64,000 nucleotides of DNA from JAJPKK01 sp963781195 (lineage in GTDB: Bacteria; Pseudomonadota; Alphaproteobacteria; Rhizobiales; Xanthobacteraceae). Position numbers and translations under genes: made by a program. The notes under the pieces were generated by a model, which made no database searches, was not told where the DNA came from, and saw only the letters and a program-made list of their open reading frames with translations. Shown in pieces: positions 44,550 through 53,270 of this stretch. Position 1 is the first letter of the stretch; every line of letters begins with the position of its first letter. The DNA is taken from positions 248,001-312,000 of the forward strand of contig CAWAEZ010000010.1 in the NCBI GenBank assembly GCA_963781195.1. The letters run 5' to 3'.

Positions 44550-45521
44550 TCAGCTCCCGACCGCGCGTCGGGCCGAGATCTGCGCCAGCGCCCACCGCAC
44601 GTTCTTGCGCACGTCGGGATCGGGATCGTCGCGCACCGCATCGAGGAAGCGCTCGGCGGCGGGATCGGCGATCTCGCCCAGCGCCGCGGCGGCCTCCTTG
44701 CGCAGATTGGCTTGATCGTGGCCGAGGCAGGCCGCCACCGGCGCGATCGCCGCGGCATTCTTGAGCCGGCCGAGGCTGCGCACCGCCTTGAGCCGCACCT
44801 GCCAGAACGGATCGGCCAGCGCCGCGATCAGCGGCTCGATCGCAGCGGCGCCGCCGTGGCCCGCGACCGTATCGGCGGCGATCTCGCGCACCATCCAGTC
44901 GGGGTCGCCGAGCGCGCGCAGCACGGTCTCGGCAGCGACCTGGGTGTGCGAGAAGGCGAGCGCGTTCACCGCGGCGCGGCGGACATTGGCATCCGCGTCG
45001 GCGGTCGCGGCCTTGAGCGCGGGCACCGACTCCTCGCGCTTGAGGAAGCCGATGACGCTGACCGCCTGCACCCGCACCGCGGGGTCGGGATCGCGCAACG
45101 CCTCCAGCGCGGGCTTGAGGGAGTCGCCGCGCCGCAATTCCTTGAGCGCGCGAAACGCCGCCATCCGCACGAAGCCGCTGGCGTGCGACACCAGGCCAAA
45201 CAGCGCCTCCGCCGCATCCGGGTCCTTGAGCTCGGCCATGCTGTCGGCGGCCGCCGTCGCGACCGACGGCTCGGCGTCGACCACGGCGCGGGCGAGCGCG
45301 GCGGCGGCATCGATGCCGTCATATTCGCCGAGCGACAGCGCCACCTGGCGCCGCACGCCGGCGTCGGGATCCGAGATCACGGAATCGAGCAGCGCGATCG
45401 CGGCGGGATCGCCGGCGTGGCCGAGCTCCATCACCGCGACGCGGCGTTCGCCGGCATCGGCCGCTTTCAGGCGCGCCGCAAGCGCATCGAGATCGTCATA
45501 CTCTTCGAAGGGGCTGGCCAT
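44550..45521 (-). CDS. HEAT-repeat protein of the flavoprotein/ferredoxin cluster
   Basis: A 323-residue helical solenoid without signal peptide, made of about nine 31-residue HEAT/PBS-lyase-type repeats such as DPDAGVRRQVALSLGEY, DPDPAVRVQAVSVIGFL and DPDPDVRKNVRWALAQI. Such solenoids bind other proteins or, in bilin lyases, prosthetic groups. Its 6-base gap from the ferredoxin gene indicates it may scaffold or help mature the flavoprotein-ferredoxin complex. Function is inferred from context only. Confidence 0.88.
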   Translation of the reverse strand: MASPFEEYDDLDALAARLKAADAGERRVAVMELGHAGDPAAIALLDSVISDPDAGVRRQVALSLGEYDGIDAAAALARAVVDAEPSVATAAADSMAELKDPDAAEALFGLVSHASGFVRMAAFRALKELRRGDSLKPALEALRDPDPAVRVQAVSVIGFLKREESVPALKAATADADANVRRAAVNALAFSHTQVAAETVLRALGDPDWMVREIAADTVAGHGGAAAIEPLIAALADPFWQVRLKAVRSLGRLKNAAAIAPVAACLGHDQANLRKEAAAALGEIADPAAERFLDAVRDDPDPDVRKNVRWALAQISARRAVGS

Positions 45522-45527
45522 GCTGTG

Positions 45528-45761
45528 TCACTTGAGCAGATAGGGGATCGTCACCGTGACCGCTCCGGTCGGGCAGTCGGCCTCGCAGGGCATACAGTAC
45601 CAGCATTCGTCGTAGGCCATGTAGGCCTTCCCGCTGGTGTCGCTGATACGCAAGACGTCGAGCGGACAGACGTCGACGCAGACGGTGCAGCCTTTGTCGG
45701 CGATGCACTTCGCCTCGTCGACGACGACCGGGACCGAGGTATAGGTGGCGGCGAGCGGCAT
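45528..45761 (-). CDS. Two-cluster 4Fe-4S ferredoxin (AprB-like)
   Basis: A 77-residue ferredoxin. The first cluster motif is CIADKGCTVCVDVCP and the second CWYCMPCEADCP, giving two [4Fe-4S] sites. The arrangement with a large flavoprotein upstream resembles AprBA (adenylylsulfate reductase) and related electron-transfer pairs. ATG 45761 follows GAAGGAACC. It is an electron carrier that should pass electrons to or from the flavoprotein FAD. Confidence 0.9.
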   Translation of the reverse strand: MPLAATYTSVPVVVDEAKCIADKGCTVCVDVCPLDVLRISDTSGKAYMAYDECWYCMPCEADCPTGAVTVTIPYLLK

Positions 45762-45879
45762 GAAACGGTTCCTTCGGATGGGCGACTTTCCTTCCCGCGC
45801 GGGAAAGGATGTGCGTGAATTCGGCTGCATCCCCTTCCCCTGATCAAAAGCGGGGGAGAGAATTGGCGAGAGCAAAGGT

Positions 45880-47622
45880 TCACGCGGTGGCGCGGATGCG
45901 CTGCTTGTCGTAGAGCCCCTTCTCCTCGTCGGCGATCGGAACGATGTAGGGATCGACCGCGCGCTTCTCGCAGCTCATCCGGCCGTCCTTCTTGCTGAGC
46001 AGGGTGTGGCAGAACCAGTTCTCGTCGTCCTTTGCCGGATAGTCCGTGCGCAGGTGATAGAGGCCCCAGCGGCTCTCGGTGCGGAACAGCGAGGAGAACG
46101 CCGCCATGTCGGCGCAATCCAGGATCGACTGCACTTCGAGCGCGCGCAGCAACTCGTGGGCGTTGCGCGCGACCATGCGCTCGGTCATGTCCTCGCGCAC
46201 CTCGGCAAACCGCCGCTGCCCCAGCTCGTATTTGCGAGTCACCTTGGGCGGCTGGAGATAGTCGTTGACGAGCCGCCGGGTCTTGTACTCGATCTGGTTC
46301 GGCGGGATGCCGTCGTCACGCCGGGTCGGTGCCAGCACGCGCTCGGTCTCCCGCGCCACGTCGCCCGCGTCGAACGCGGCGTAATCAACATTCGCAACGT
46401 ATTCGGCGGCATCCTCGCCGGCGACCGAGCCGTTGGTGAAGGCGCCCAGCATGTAGTTGTGGGGCACGCTCGCCATGTCGCCCGCCGCATAGAGGCCCGG
46501 CACCGTCGTGCGCGCAAACTCGTCGACGAACACGCCCGAAGCGCTGTGGCCGGAGCAGAAGCCGATCTCGGAAATGTGCATTTCGATCATCTCGCGGCGA
46601 TAGTCGGTGCCGCGACCGTCGTGGAACAGGCCGCGGGTCGGCCGCTCCACCTTGTGCAGGATGGTCTCGATCTCGGCGATGGTGTCCTCGTGCAGGTGAT
46701 TGATCTTGAGGAACACCGGCCCCTTGCCCGACTGCAGCTCGTTGAAGAACTCCAGCATCATCTGGCCGGACCAGTAGTCGCATTCGATGAACCGGGCGCC
46801 TTCGTTGTTCGCGGTGTAGGCGCCGAACGGGCCGGCCACATAGGCGCAGGCGGGACCGTTGTAGTCCTTGATCAGCGGGTTGATCTGGAAGCATTCCAAA
46901 TTCGCGAGCGCGGCGCCGGCATGATAGGCCATCGCATAGCCGTCGCCGGAATTCGCGGCGTTCTCGTAGGTGCCGTACAGGTATCCCGAGGTCGGCAGCC
47001 CGAGCCGACCGGCGGCGCCCATGCACAGGATCACGGCCTTCGCCTTGAGCACGAGGATCTCGGCGGTGCGGGTGTTGACCGCGACCGCGCCGGCGACCCG
47101 GCCGTCCGCGCCGGTGAGGAGCCGCGTCGCCATGTAGCGGTTGGAGATCAGGATGCGGGCGCGGCGGAGCTGGCGGTACAGCGCCTTCTTCACGGTGTCG
47201 CCGTTGGGCATCGGCAGCACGTAGGTGCCAATGTGGTGCACCTTCTTGACGGCGAAATCGCCGTTCTCGTTCTTGAGGAAACGGATGCCGAACTGATCGA
47301 GTTCCTGGATGATTCCGTAGCACCGTTCGGCGTACTTCAGCACCGCCTTCTGATTGACGATTCCGTCATTGGCAATGGTGATCTCCTTGGTGTATTGCTC
47401 CGGCGTCGCATGGCCGGGCACCACGGCGTTGTTGAGCCCGTCCATCCCCATCGAGATGGCGCCGGACCGCTTCACATTGGCTTTTTCCAGAAGAACGACC
47501 GTCGCCTTCGGGTTCTTGAGCTTCGCCTTCAGGGCGGCCATCGGGCCTGCGGTGCCGCCTCCGATCACGAGGACGTCGCACTCGACCTGCGAGCATCCCT
47601 CGACGATCTGATCCATGCTCAT
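45880..47622 (-). CDS. FrdA/SdhA/AprA-like flavoprotein subunit
   Basis: A 580-residue flavoprotein with N-terminal FAD motif VLVIGGGTAGPMAALKAK. Later FAD-binding blocks include GLYAAGDMASVPHNYMLGAFTNG, and a conserved C-terminal domain carries WGLYHLRTDYPAKDDENWFCHTLLSKK. Sequence style and pairing with a two-cluster ferredoxin are closer to AprA than to quinone-linked SdhA, but no sulfate-adenylation genes are nearby. It may reduce or oxidise a sulfur- or carbon-containing compound. The next gene on the strand is the ferredoxin, 118 bases away across a weak GC-rich repeat. Confidence 0.85.
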   Translation of the reverse strand: MSMDQIVEGCSQVECDVLVIGGGTAGPMAALKAKLKNPKATVVLLEKANVKRSGAISMGMDGLNNAVVPGHATPEQYTKEITIANDGIVNQKAVLKYAERCYGIIQELDQFGIRFLKNENGDFAVKKVHHIGTYVLPMPNGDTVKKALYRQLRRARILISNRYMATRLLTGADGRVAGAVAVNTRTAEILVLKAKAVILCMGAAGRLGLPTSGYLYGTYENAANSGDGYAMAYHAGAALANLECFQINPLIKDYNGPACAYVAGPFGAYTANNEGARFIECDYWSGQMMLEFFNELQSGKGPVFLKINHLHEDTIAEIETILHKVERPTRGLFHDGRGTDYRREMIEMHISEIGFCSGHSASGVFVDEFARTTVPGLYAAGDMASVPHNYMLGAFTNGSVAGEDAAEYVANVDYAAFDAGDVARETERVLAPTRRDDGIPPNQIEYKTRRLVNDYLQPPKVTRKYELGQRRFAEVREDMTERMVARNAHELLRALEVQSILDCADMAAFSSLFRTESRWGLYHLRTDYPAKDDENWFCHTLLSKKDGRMSCEKRAVDPYIVPIADEEKGLYDKQRIRATA

Positions 47623-47698
47623 GTCGTGTTCTCATGCCAGCTGCGCGCAAAATCGCGCCGTCCCCATCAGGATCGTTCCCATATGCCCAATGCGGAAG

Positions 47699-47756
47699 CA
47701 ATTAGTTGCCAGCGGCCGGCTGCCCGAAGCTGTCTCGCTTTCCCGGAAACTAATTG
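47699..47756. promoter_or_regulatory. Inverted repeat in the divergent flavoprotein/fpr gap
   Basis: CAATTAGTT at 47699-47707 is repeated in inverted form as AACTAATTG at 47748-47756, with 40 bases between. The two half-sites lie between divergent genes that both concern electron transfer. A shared regulator binding both sites is possible, but the evidence is only symmetry. Confidence 0.35.
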
Positions 47757-47862
47757 ACCGACCCGGCAGGCCGCCGATGGCATAACCGGTCTCCGAATCG
47801 ACCAACACACGGCCGTGCGCGACGCGCGTCCACCCCCAGAAACCGCCCTCCTGGAATGAGAC

Positions 47863-48634
47863 ATGAGCAGCCTCAGCGAACAGCACGTTCTCGATGTCCG
47901 GCACTGGACCGACACGCTCTTCAGCTTCAGGACCACCCGCGAAGTCCACGTTCCGTTATCAGAGCGGGCAGTTCGTGATGATCGGCCTCGAGGTCGAGGG
48001 CCGGCCGCTGCTGCGGGCCTACAGCCTGGCGAGCGCTCATTACGAGGACGAGCTGGAGTTCTTCAGCATCAAAGTGCCGGACGGCCCGCTGACCTCCCGT
48101 CTGCAGCACATCGCCCCCGGCGACCGCATCCTGGTCGGGCGCAAGGCGACCGGGACGCTGCTGCTCGACAACCTGCTGCCCGGGCGGAACCTTTACCTGA
48201 TCGGCACGGGAACCGGGCTGGCTCCGTTCCTGAGCCTCATCAAGGACCCCGACACCTACGAGCGTTTCGAGAACGTCGTGCTGGTTCATGGCGTCCGCCA
48301 TGTCGCCGAGCTCGCCTATGGCGAGGAGATCGCGCGCCTGCCCGCCCATGAACTCGTCGGCGAGCTGCTCGCCGGCAAGCTCGTCTACTACCCTACGGTG
48401 ACCCGCGAGCCGTTCCGCAATCGCGGTCGCATCACCGACCTCATCACCAGCGGAAAGCTGTTCGAGGACACGGCCCTGCCTTGCATTGACTCCGCTCAGG
48501 ATCGCGTGATGTTGTGCGGCAGTCCCGACATGCTCGCCCAGATGACGACCCTGCTGCGCGAGGATGGTTTCGAGGAGGGCTCGAGTTCGGCCCCGGGATC
48601 CTACGTCGTGGAAAAAGCCTTCGTCGAAAAATAG
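47863..48634 (+). CDS. fpr: Ferredoxin-NADP reductase Fpr (one frameshift)
   Basis: About 257 residues when one base is removed. The N-terminus EQHVLDVRHWTDTLFSFRTTR reads in one frame from ATG 47863, then YQSGQFVMIGLEVEGRPLLRAYSLAS continues in the next. The extra base lies between 47940 and 47955. Later motifs are the NADP site LIGTGTGLAPFLSLI and CGSPDMLAQM near the end. Fpr exchanges electrons between NADPH and ferredoxin, and it is divergent from the ferredoxin/flavoprotein cluster, so it may supply that system. The frameshift is probably a base-call error. Confidence 0.88.
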
Positions 48635-48637
48635 CCC

Positions 48638-49741
48638 GTGCCGCCTCAGCTCGAAATCCCGAAAAGCGAAGCTGTGGCGCCGGCAAAGCCGGGCTCCCGG
48701 CTCGGCGATAGCGCCGAGAGCCGGTTTTCGACCGCCCTCATCCCCGGCGTGTCGCTGGCGGCCGCGATCGGCGCCGCCGGCATGCTCGCCGAAATCGCGA
48801 TGCGGCGCCTCACCGGCGGGTTCGCGCTGCCGGCGCTGGTGATCGCCCTCCTGATCGGCATGGCGGTGAGCGGACCGGCCCACCGTCCCGCCTTCACTCC
48901 CGGGCTCGTGTGGTGCGTGAAGACGCTGCTGCGGGTCGCCATCGCGATCCTGGGGCTGCGGATTTCGCTCGCCGACATCATCGGGCTCGGGTCCGGCACG
49001 GTGGTCATCGTCATCGTCGCGATGGCCGCGACGATCGTCTCGAGCTTGTGGCTTTCCAGCCGGCTGGGGCTCGGCGCGTCGTTCGGCGCGCTTGCCGGGG
49101 CGGCCAATGCCGTATGCGGCGCTTCGGCGGCTCTCGCGACGTCGACCGTGGTCCCCTCCTACGAGCGCAAGGGCGCCGATGTCGCCTTTTCGGTGATCGC
49201 AGCCAATGCCGGCGCGACCCTGGCGATGCTGGCCTATCCGCTGATCGCAGTGGCGCTCGGGTATGACGCAAGGCAGACCGGCATCTTCCTCGGAGCCAGC
49301 ATCCACGATGTCGCCCAGGTCGTCGGGGCCGGCTACGCGGTGTCGGACGCGGTCGGCAATGCCGCGGTCATCGTCAAGCTGTTCCGGGTGTTCCTGCTGC
49401 TTCCGGTGGTGCTCGGCATCGGCTGGTGGCTGGCGGCTTCGGGGGCCCGCACCGGAACGGCGCGGGTGCCGGTGCCCACCTTCGCCATCATGTTCCTGGT
49501 GCTTTGCCTAGTGAACACGTTTGCGACCGCGATGCCGGCGCTGGCGCCGATCTATGGTCCGGTCAAAAGCGTGCTCGATGTCGCCGCGAATTGGGGTCTG
49601 CTGCTCGCCATCGCCGCTCTAGGCGCCGGCACCACCATGACCGAACTGCGTTACATCAACTGGCGGCACGGCGTCGTCTTCTTCACCGCCACGGCGGTGA
49701 CCTTCCTCACGGTCGCCCTCGGCCTGCGGATTATGGGCTAG
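48638..49741 (+). CDS. YeiH family putative sulfate exporter
   Basis: A 367-residue membrane protein with about ten helices. Family signatures are VWCVKTLLRVAIAILGLRISL, GAANAVCGASAALATSTVV and TGIFLGASIHDVAQVVGAGYAV. YeiH/UPF0324 proteins are named putative sulfate exporters and are often linked to sulfur metabolism. It starts with GTG three bases after fpr, so the two are cotranscribed. Together with the AprA-like flavoprotein across the gap this hints at sulfur chemistry in the region. Confidence 0.9.
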   Translation: MPPQLEIPKSEAVAPAKPGSRLGDSAESRFSTALIPGVSLAAAIGAAGMLAEIAMRRLTGGFALPALVIALLIGMAVSGPAHRPAFTPGLVWCVKTLLRVAIAILGLRISLADIIGLGSGTVVIVIVAMAATIVSSLWLSSRLGLGASFGALAGAANAVCGASAALATSTVVPSYERKGADVAFSVIAANAGATLAMLAYPLIAVALGYDARQTGIFLGASIHDVAQVVGAGYAVSDAVGNAAVIVKLFRVFLLLPVVLGIGWWLAASGARTGTARVPVPTFAIMFLVLCLVNTFATAMPALAPIYGPVKSVLDVAANWGLLLAIAALGAGTTMTELRYINWRHGVVFFTATAVTFLTVALGLRIMG

Positions 49742-50116
49742 CCGCGCCCAGCGAAAAACAGTCCCCGTATATCTTTGCCTTTACGCCCGAACTCCCCGGA
49801 CGGCACCATGAGCGTCGGGGGAAAACCCCATCGCCGGGGACTTGGCCACTCCGTTTATTTTTCATTAACATATTGCATTTACGGCACTCTTCGCGACAAA
49901 GCCGGGCTCTGACGGGGGAGCCAAATCGGCGATTTTCAGTTGCGATCGAATATCTATCTGATATCATGTTTATGAGATTTTAATGCGCTCATTGAGCGCC
50001 TCTTCAATCTTAGATTGCATGACGATGTTGAGAGATAGCTGTGCGGGCGTCGACAGGGGATCCGGACCACCCGGCGCTTGGCCGCCATCTGCGCACCTCT
50101 CCGCGAGGACAGAAGC
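49742..50116. other. AT-rich intergenic gap with a perfect palindrome
   Basis: This 375-base gap is markedly richer in A and T than its surroundings, especially 49845-50035. A perfect palindrome, GCGCTCATTGAGCGC (7-bp arms, one central base), lies at 49985-49999, about 117 bases upstream of the next start. No gene is recognised. The AT-rich part probably contains the promoter for the kinase-like/BON gene. Confidence 0.5.
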
Positions 50117-50947
50117 ATGACCGTGATTGCAATGACGCGAGAGATCGGCTGCCTGGGCAACGAGGTCGCGGCCGGGGTCGCCGCGCGGCTGCGGCTCGAG
50201 ACGGTGCGCCTCGAGGTCGCGGCCGACAACGTCGCCCGGCGGCTCGGCGTCGCCGAGCGCACCGTGACGCGTTATCTTGAAGGCTCGGCCTCGCTCTTGG
50301 AGCGTCTGCAGATCGATCACCGCAAGCTGTTCCACTACGCCGCCGAGGAAATCCTCGGGTTCGCGCAGCGGGGCGACGTTCTGATCAAAGGCTGGGGCGC
50401 CGCCACGCTGCTCCGCGATCTCCCCGACGTCATCAGTGCCCGGGTTTCCGCGCCGCTGGAATTCCGCGTCGGCGTCATCATGGAACGGCACGGACGCCGC
50501 GACGCCGGGCGCATTCGCGAAGAGATCAAGCGCTTCGATGCCGCGCACGTGCGCGCGCTGCGAGCCTATTTCGATATCGAGCAGGAGGACGCGCGCCTCT
50601 ACGACATCGTGCTCAACACCGGACGGTTGAGCGTCGACGCCTGCGTCACGGCGATCTGCCGGCTCGCCGAGGGCCCGCGCATCCGCGACACCGGCCCGTC
50701 ACGCTCGGCGCTCGCCAACCGCTTTCTCCAAGCCAGGATCAGCGCCGCGATGGCCGAGCAGATCAGCGTCGCGATGGCCCCGCTCGGCATTTCGGTATCG
50801 GTCACCAACGACAAGGTGACACTGGTGGGGACCACCTGCAGCGGCGGGCTGAGAACGCGGGCCGAGAAGATCGCCCGCAACATCGCCGGCGTGTTTCCGA
50901 TCGACAACCGCATCGTCAGCGTGCCGACCCGCGGCAGCATGTTCTGA
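50117..50947 (+). CDS. Cytidylate kinase-like domain fused to a BON domain
   Basis: A 276-residue protein. Residues 1-190 resemble the cytidylate-kinase-like family PF13189, starting MTVIAMTREIGCLGNEVAAG. The usual P-loop GxxGxGKS is replaced by EIGCLGNEVA, lacking the Lys. Arg-rich lid-like helices (MERHGRRDAGRIREEIKRFDAAH) follow. The C-terminal 70 residues form a BON domain (ISVSVTNDKVTLVGTTCSGG). The combination suggests a regulatory or binding rather than catalytic role. No signal peptide is visible. It stands alone. Confidence 0.75.
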   Translation: MTVIAMTREIGCLGNEVAAGVAARLRLETVRLEVAADNVARRLGVAERTVTRYLEGSASLLERLQIDHRKLFHYAAEEILGFAQRGDVLIKGWGAATLLRDLPDVISARVSAPLEFRVGVIMERHGRRDAGRIREEIKRFDAAHVRALRAYFDIEQEDARLYDIVLNTGRLSVDACVTAICRLAEGPRIRDTGPSRSALANRFLQARISAAMAEQISVAMAPLGISVSVTNDKVTLVGTTCSGGLRTRAEKIARNIAGVFPIDNRIVSVPTRGSMF

Positions 50948-50988
50948 CGCTCGCAGGCGTCGGCGATCGCGGGACGCGGCACGCGTCC

Positions 50989-51882
50989 TCACGGCTGTTT
51001 CAGCGCGGCGCGCACCACGCGGATGAACGCCTTCACGGCGGGCGCGGTGTCGTCACGCCGCCGCGCCAGAGCCAGCAGCGCGCTGCGCGGCGAGCCCATG
51101 AGGTCGCGATAGACGACCCCCGGCATGGCGACGCGGCGAAACAACTCCGGCACCAGCGCGACGCCGGCCCCGGCGGAAACGAGGGTGATGATGGTGAGGA
51201 TGTCCGGAGCGCGACCGACGATTTTCGGCTCGAACCGCCCTTCAGCTGCAATCTCCTGGATGTGGCCGCCGAAGCCGAGCTCGAGCTCGACGCTCGAGGC
51301 GATGAAGCCTTCGCCTGCGAGCGCCGCACTGCGAATGCGCGGTGCCGCCGCGAGCGGATGACTCTCCGGCAGCGCCAACACGAAGGGCTGGCGCCACACC
51401 AGCGTGCCGGCGAGACCGATCGGATAACGCAGCGGCGGCCGCAGAAACCCGAGGTCGAGCCGCCCTTCCAGCAGGGCGGTGAGCTGGCGCATGGTTTCAA
51501 GCCGATGGAGCTGGACGTCGACCAGCGGGTTCGAGCGCCGGAATGACGCGATCACCTTCGGAATGAGCCCGACGCAGCTCGCCGACGTGACGTAGCCGAT
51601 CTCGATGCGGCCGATTTCGCCGCGGGCAGCACGATGCGCGATCGCGGTCGCCTGGTCCGCCTGCCGCAGCGTGGCTCGCGCCTCCTCGAGGAAGCGCCGT
51701 CCGGTTTCGGTGAGCGCGACCGAACGCCGCGTCCGCCGCAGCAGCGTCACGCCGAGCTCGCGCTCGAGCGCCTGGACCTGCTGGGTGAGCGTCGGCGGCG
51801 TGATCCGGAGACGCTCGGCGGCGTGGGCGAAGTGGAGCTCTTCGGCGACCGCTTCGAAATAGCGCAGGTGGCGCAGTTCCAT
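50989..51882 (-). CDS. LysR family transcriptional regulator
   Basis: A 297-residue LysR regulator. The N-terminal winged helix reads MELRHLRYFEAVAEELHF with RLRITPPTLTQQVQALERELG as the recognition helix region. The remainder is a two-lobed effector domain with the usual GRIEIGYVTSA opening. ATG 51882 begins the conserved helix. It is divergent from an aconitase-family dehydratase gene, separated by a gap of under 60-120 bases that holds a T-N11-A palindrome, so it very likely controls that operon. Confidence 0.93.
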   Translation of the reverse strand: MELRHLRYFEAVAEELHFAHAAERLRITPPTLTQQVQALERELGVTLLRRTRRSVALTETGRRFLEEARATLRQADQATAIAHRAARGEIGRIEIGYVTSASCVGLIPKVIASFRRSNPLVDVQLHRLETMRQLTALLEGRLDLGFLRPPLRYPIGLAGTLVWRQPFVLALPESHPLAAAPRIRSAALAGEGFIASSVELELGFGGHIQEIAAEGRFEPKIVGRAPDILTIITLVSAGAGVALVPELFRRVAMPGVVYRDLMGSPRSALLALARRRDDTAPAVKAFIRVVRAALKQP

Positions 51883-51902
51883 GCCGGCTCCCAGGACCCG
51901 TA

Positions 51903-51917
51903 TTAGGTAAAACCTAA
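51903..51917. promoter_or_regulatory. LysR operator (T-N11-A palindrome)
   Basis: TTAGGTAAAACCTAA is a perfect palindrome (6-bp arms, 3-base spacer) containing TAGGTAAAACCTA, an exact T-N11-A LysR box. It lies 20 bases before the regulator start and 21-85 bases before the possible dehydratase starts. It is the only strong dyad in this gap and probably serves as the regulator's binding site. Confidence 0.7.
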
Positions 51918-52001
51918 CAAAATGGCGAGGCAGCCATAATGACACCGCCCGCGCCGCCATGCGAGCTTCACGCAAAAGGGATGGAAACGAAAGATCGCCC
52001 C

Positions 52002-53270
52002 ATGGGCATGACTGTCGTCGAGAAGATTCTCGCGCGCGCCAGCGGCGCCGACCGCGTCAAGCCCGGCGACCTGGTGGTGGTCGGGGTCGACACCATCGTG
52101 CTCTATGACGGGAATTTCTTTCCGGCCTATTGGCGCGATCTCGTCTCGATCAGAAATCCGGACAGCGTCGTCGTGGTGTTCGATCATCGGGTGCCGGCGC
52201 CCGACCGCACCTGCGCCAAGGCGCACGAGGTCGGCCGCAAGTTCGTCGAGCAGTTCGGCATCCGCCGCTTCCACGACGTCGGGATGGACCAGGGAATCTC
52301 CCACGTCATCGTCGCCCAGCACGGCTACGCCCTGCCCGGCACCGTGCTGGTGTGCTCGGACTCTCATACCGGCAGCGGCGGCGTCTTCAACTGCGCGGCC
52401 CGCGGCACCGGCGGTCCCGACATGATCTACGCGCTCGCCAAAGGCGAGACCTGGTTCCGGGTGGTGGAGAGCGTCCGCTACGATCTCGTCGGCCGGCTCC
52501 GGCACGGGGTTTCGACGAAGGACCTGTTCCTTCACATCGCTACCCGCTACGGCGATCACGCCAACCAGAACGTCGAGTTCGGCGGCCCGGCGCTCGCCGC
52601 GCTGAGCATCGACGCGCGACGCACGCTCTCGACGATGGGGACCGAGCTCAACGCCGATTTCACCATCTTCGAACCGGACGAGACCATGCTCGCCCATGTG
52701 CGAAGCCTCAACCCCGCACGCTTCGAGGCGCAATACCCGGACGACGACGCGACCTATGCGGATCGCCGGACCATCGATCTCGACGCGATCGAACCGCTGG
52801 TGGCACTGCCCGGCAAGGTCATCGGCAATGCGGTCGGCGTCAGCGAAGTGACCAGCGAGCGCATCCAGCAGGCGTTCATCGGGTCCTGCGCCAACGGCAA
52901 TTTCGACGACCTCGCCGTCGCCGCCGAGGTGGTGCGGGGGCGCCGGGTCGCGCCCGGCGTCCGGTTCGTCATTACGCCGGGATCCCAGGCGACCTACCGG
53001 CGGGCCCTCAAGGCCGGGCTCATCGAAGTGCTGATGGATGCCGGCGCGGTACTCACGCCCGCGACCTGCGGCGCCTGCCAGGGCGGCCACATGGGCGTGC
53101 TCGGCCCCGGCGAGACCTGCATCACCGCGAGCACGCGCAACTTCAGCGGCCGCATGGGCGATCCGAGCGCCCGCATCTACATGGCGTCCCCGGCGACGGT
53201 CGCCGCCTCGGCGCTGACCGGCGTCGTCACCCACCCCGGCGCCTTCCTGCGGGAGGCCCCCGATGCGTGA
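52002..53270 (+). CDS. Aconitase/3-isopropylmalate dehydratase-family large subunit
   Basis: A dehydratase large subunit of about 422 residues. The three Fe-S cysteine contexts are VCSDSHTGSGG, FIGSCANGNFDD and TPATCGACQGGHMG, so a [4Fe-4S] hydro-lyase is expected. MGMTVVEKILARASG matches the family start, so 52002 is preferred; an ATG at 51939 is also possible and would add 21 residues. The split into large and small subunits is as in LeuCD and homoaconitase-type enzymes. It lies next to importer genes, so the substrate may be an imported hydroxy-acid rather than isopropylmalate. Confidence 0.9.
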   Translation: MGMTVVEKILARASGADRVKPGDLVVVGVDTIVLYDGNFFPAYWRDLVSIRNPDSVVVVFDHRVPAPDRTCAKAHEVGRKFVEQFGIRRFHDVGMDQGISHVIVAQHGYALPGTVLVCSDSHTGSGGVFNCAARGTGGPDMIYALAKGETWFRVVESVRYDLVGRLRHGVSTKDLFLHIATRYGDHANQNVEFGGPALAALSIDARRTLSTMGTELNADFTIFEPDETMLAHVRSLNPARFEAQYPDDDATYADRRTIDLDAIEPLVALPGKVIGNAVGVSEVTSERIQQAFIGSCANGNFDDLAVAAEVVRGRRVAPGVRFVITPGSQATYRRALKAGLIEVLMDAGAVLTPATCGACQGGHMGVLGPGETCITASTRNFSGRMGDPSARIYMASPATVAASALTGVVTHPGAFLREAPDA

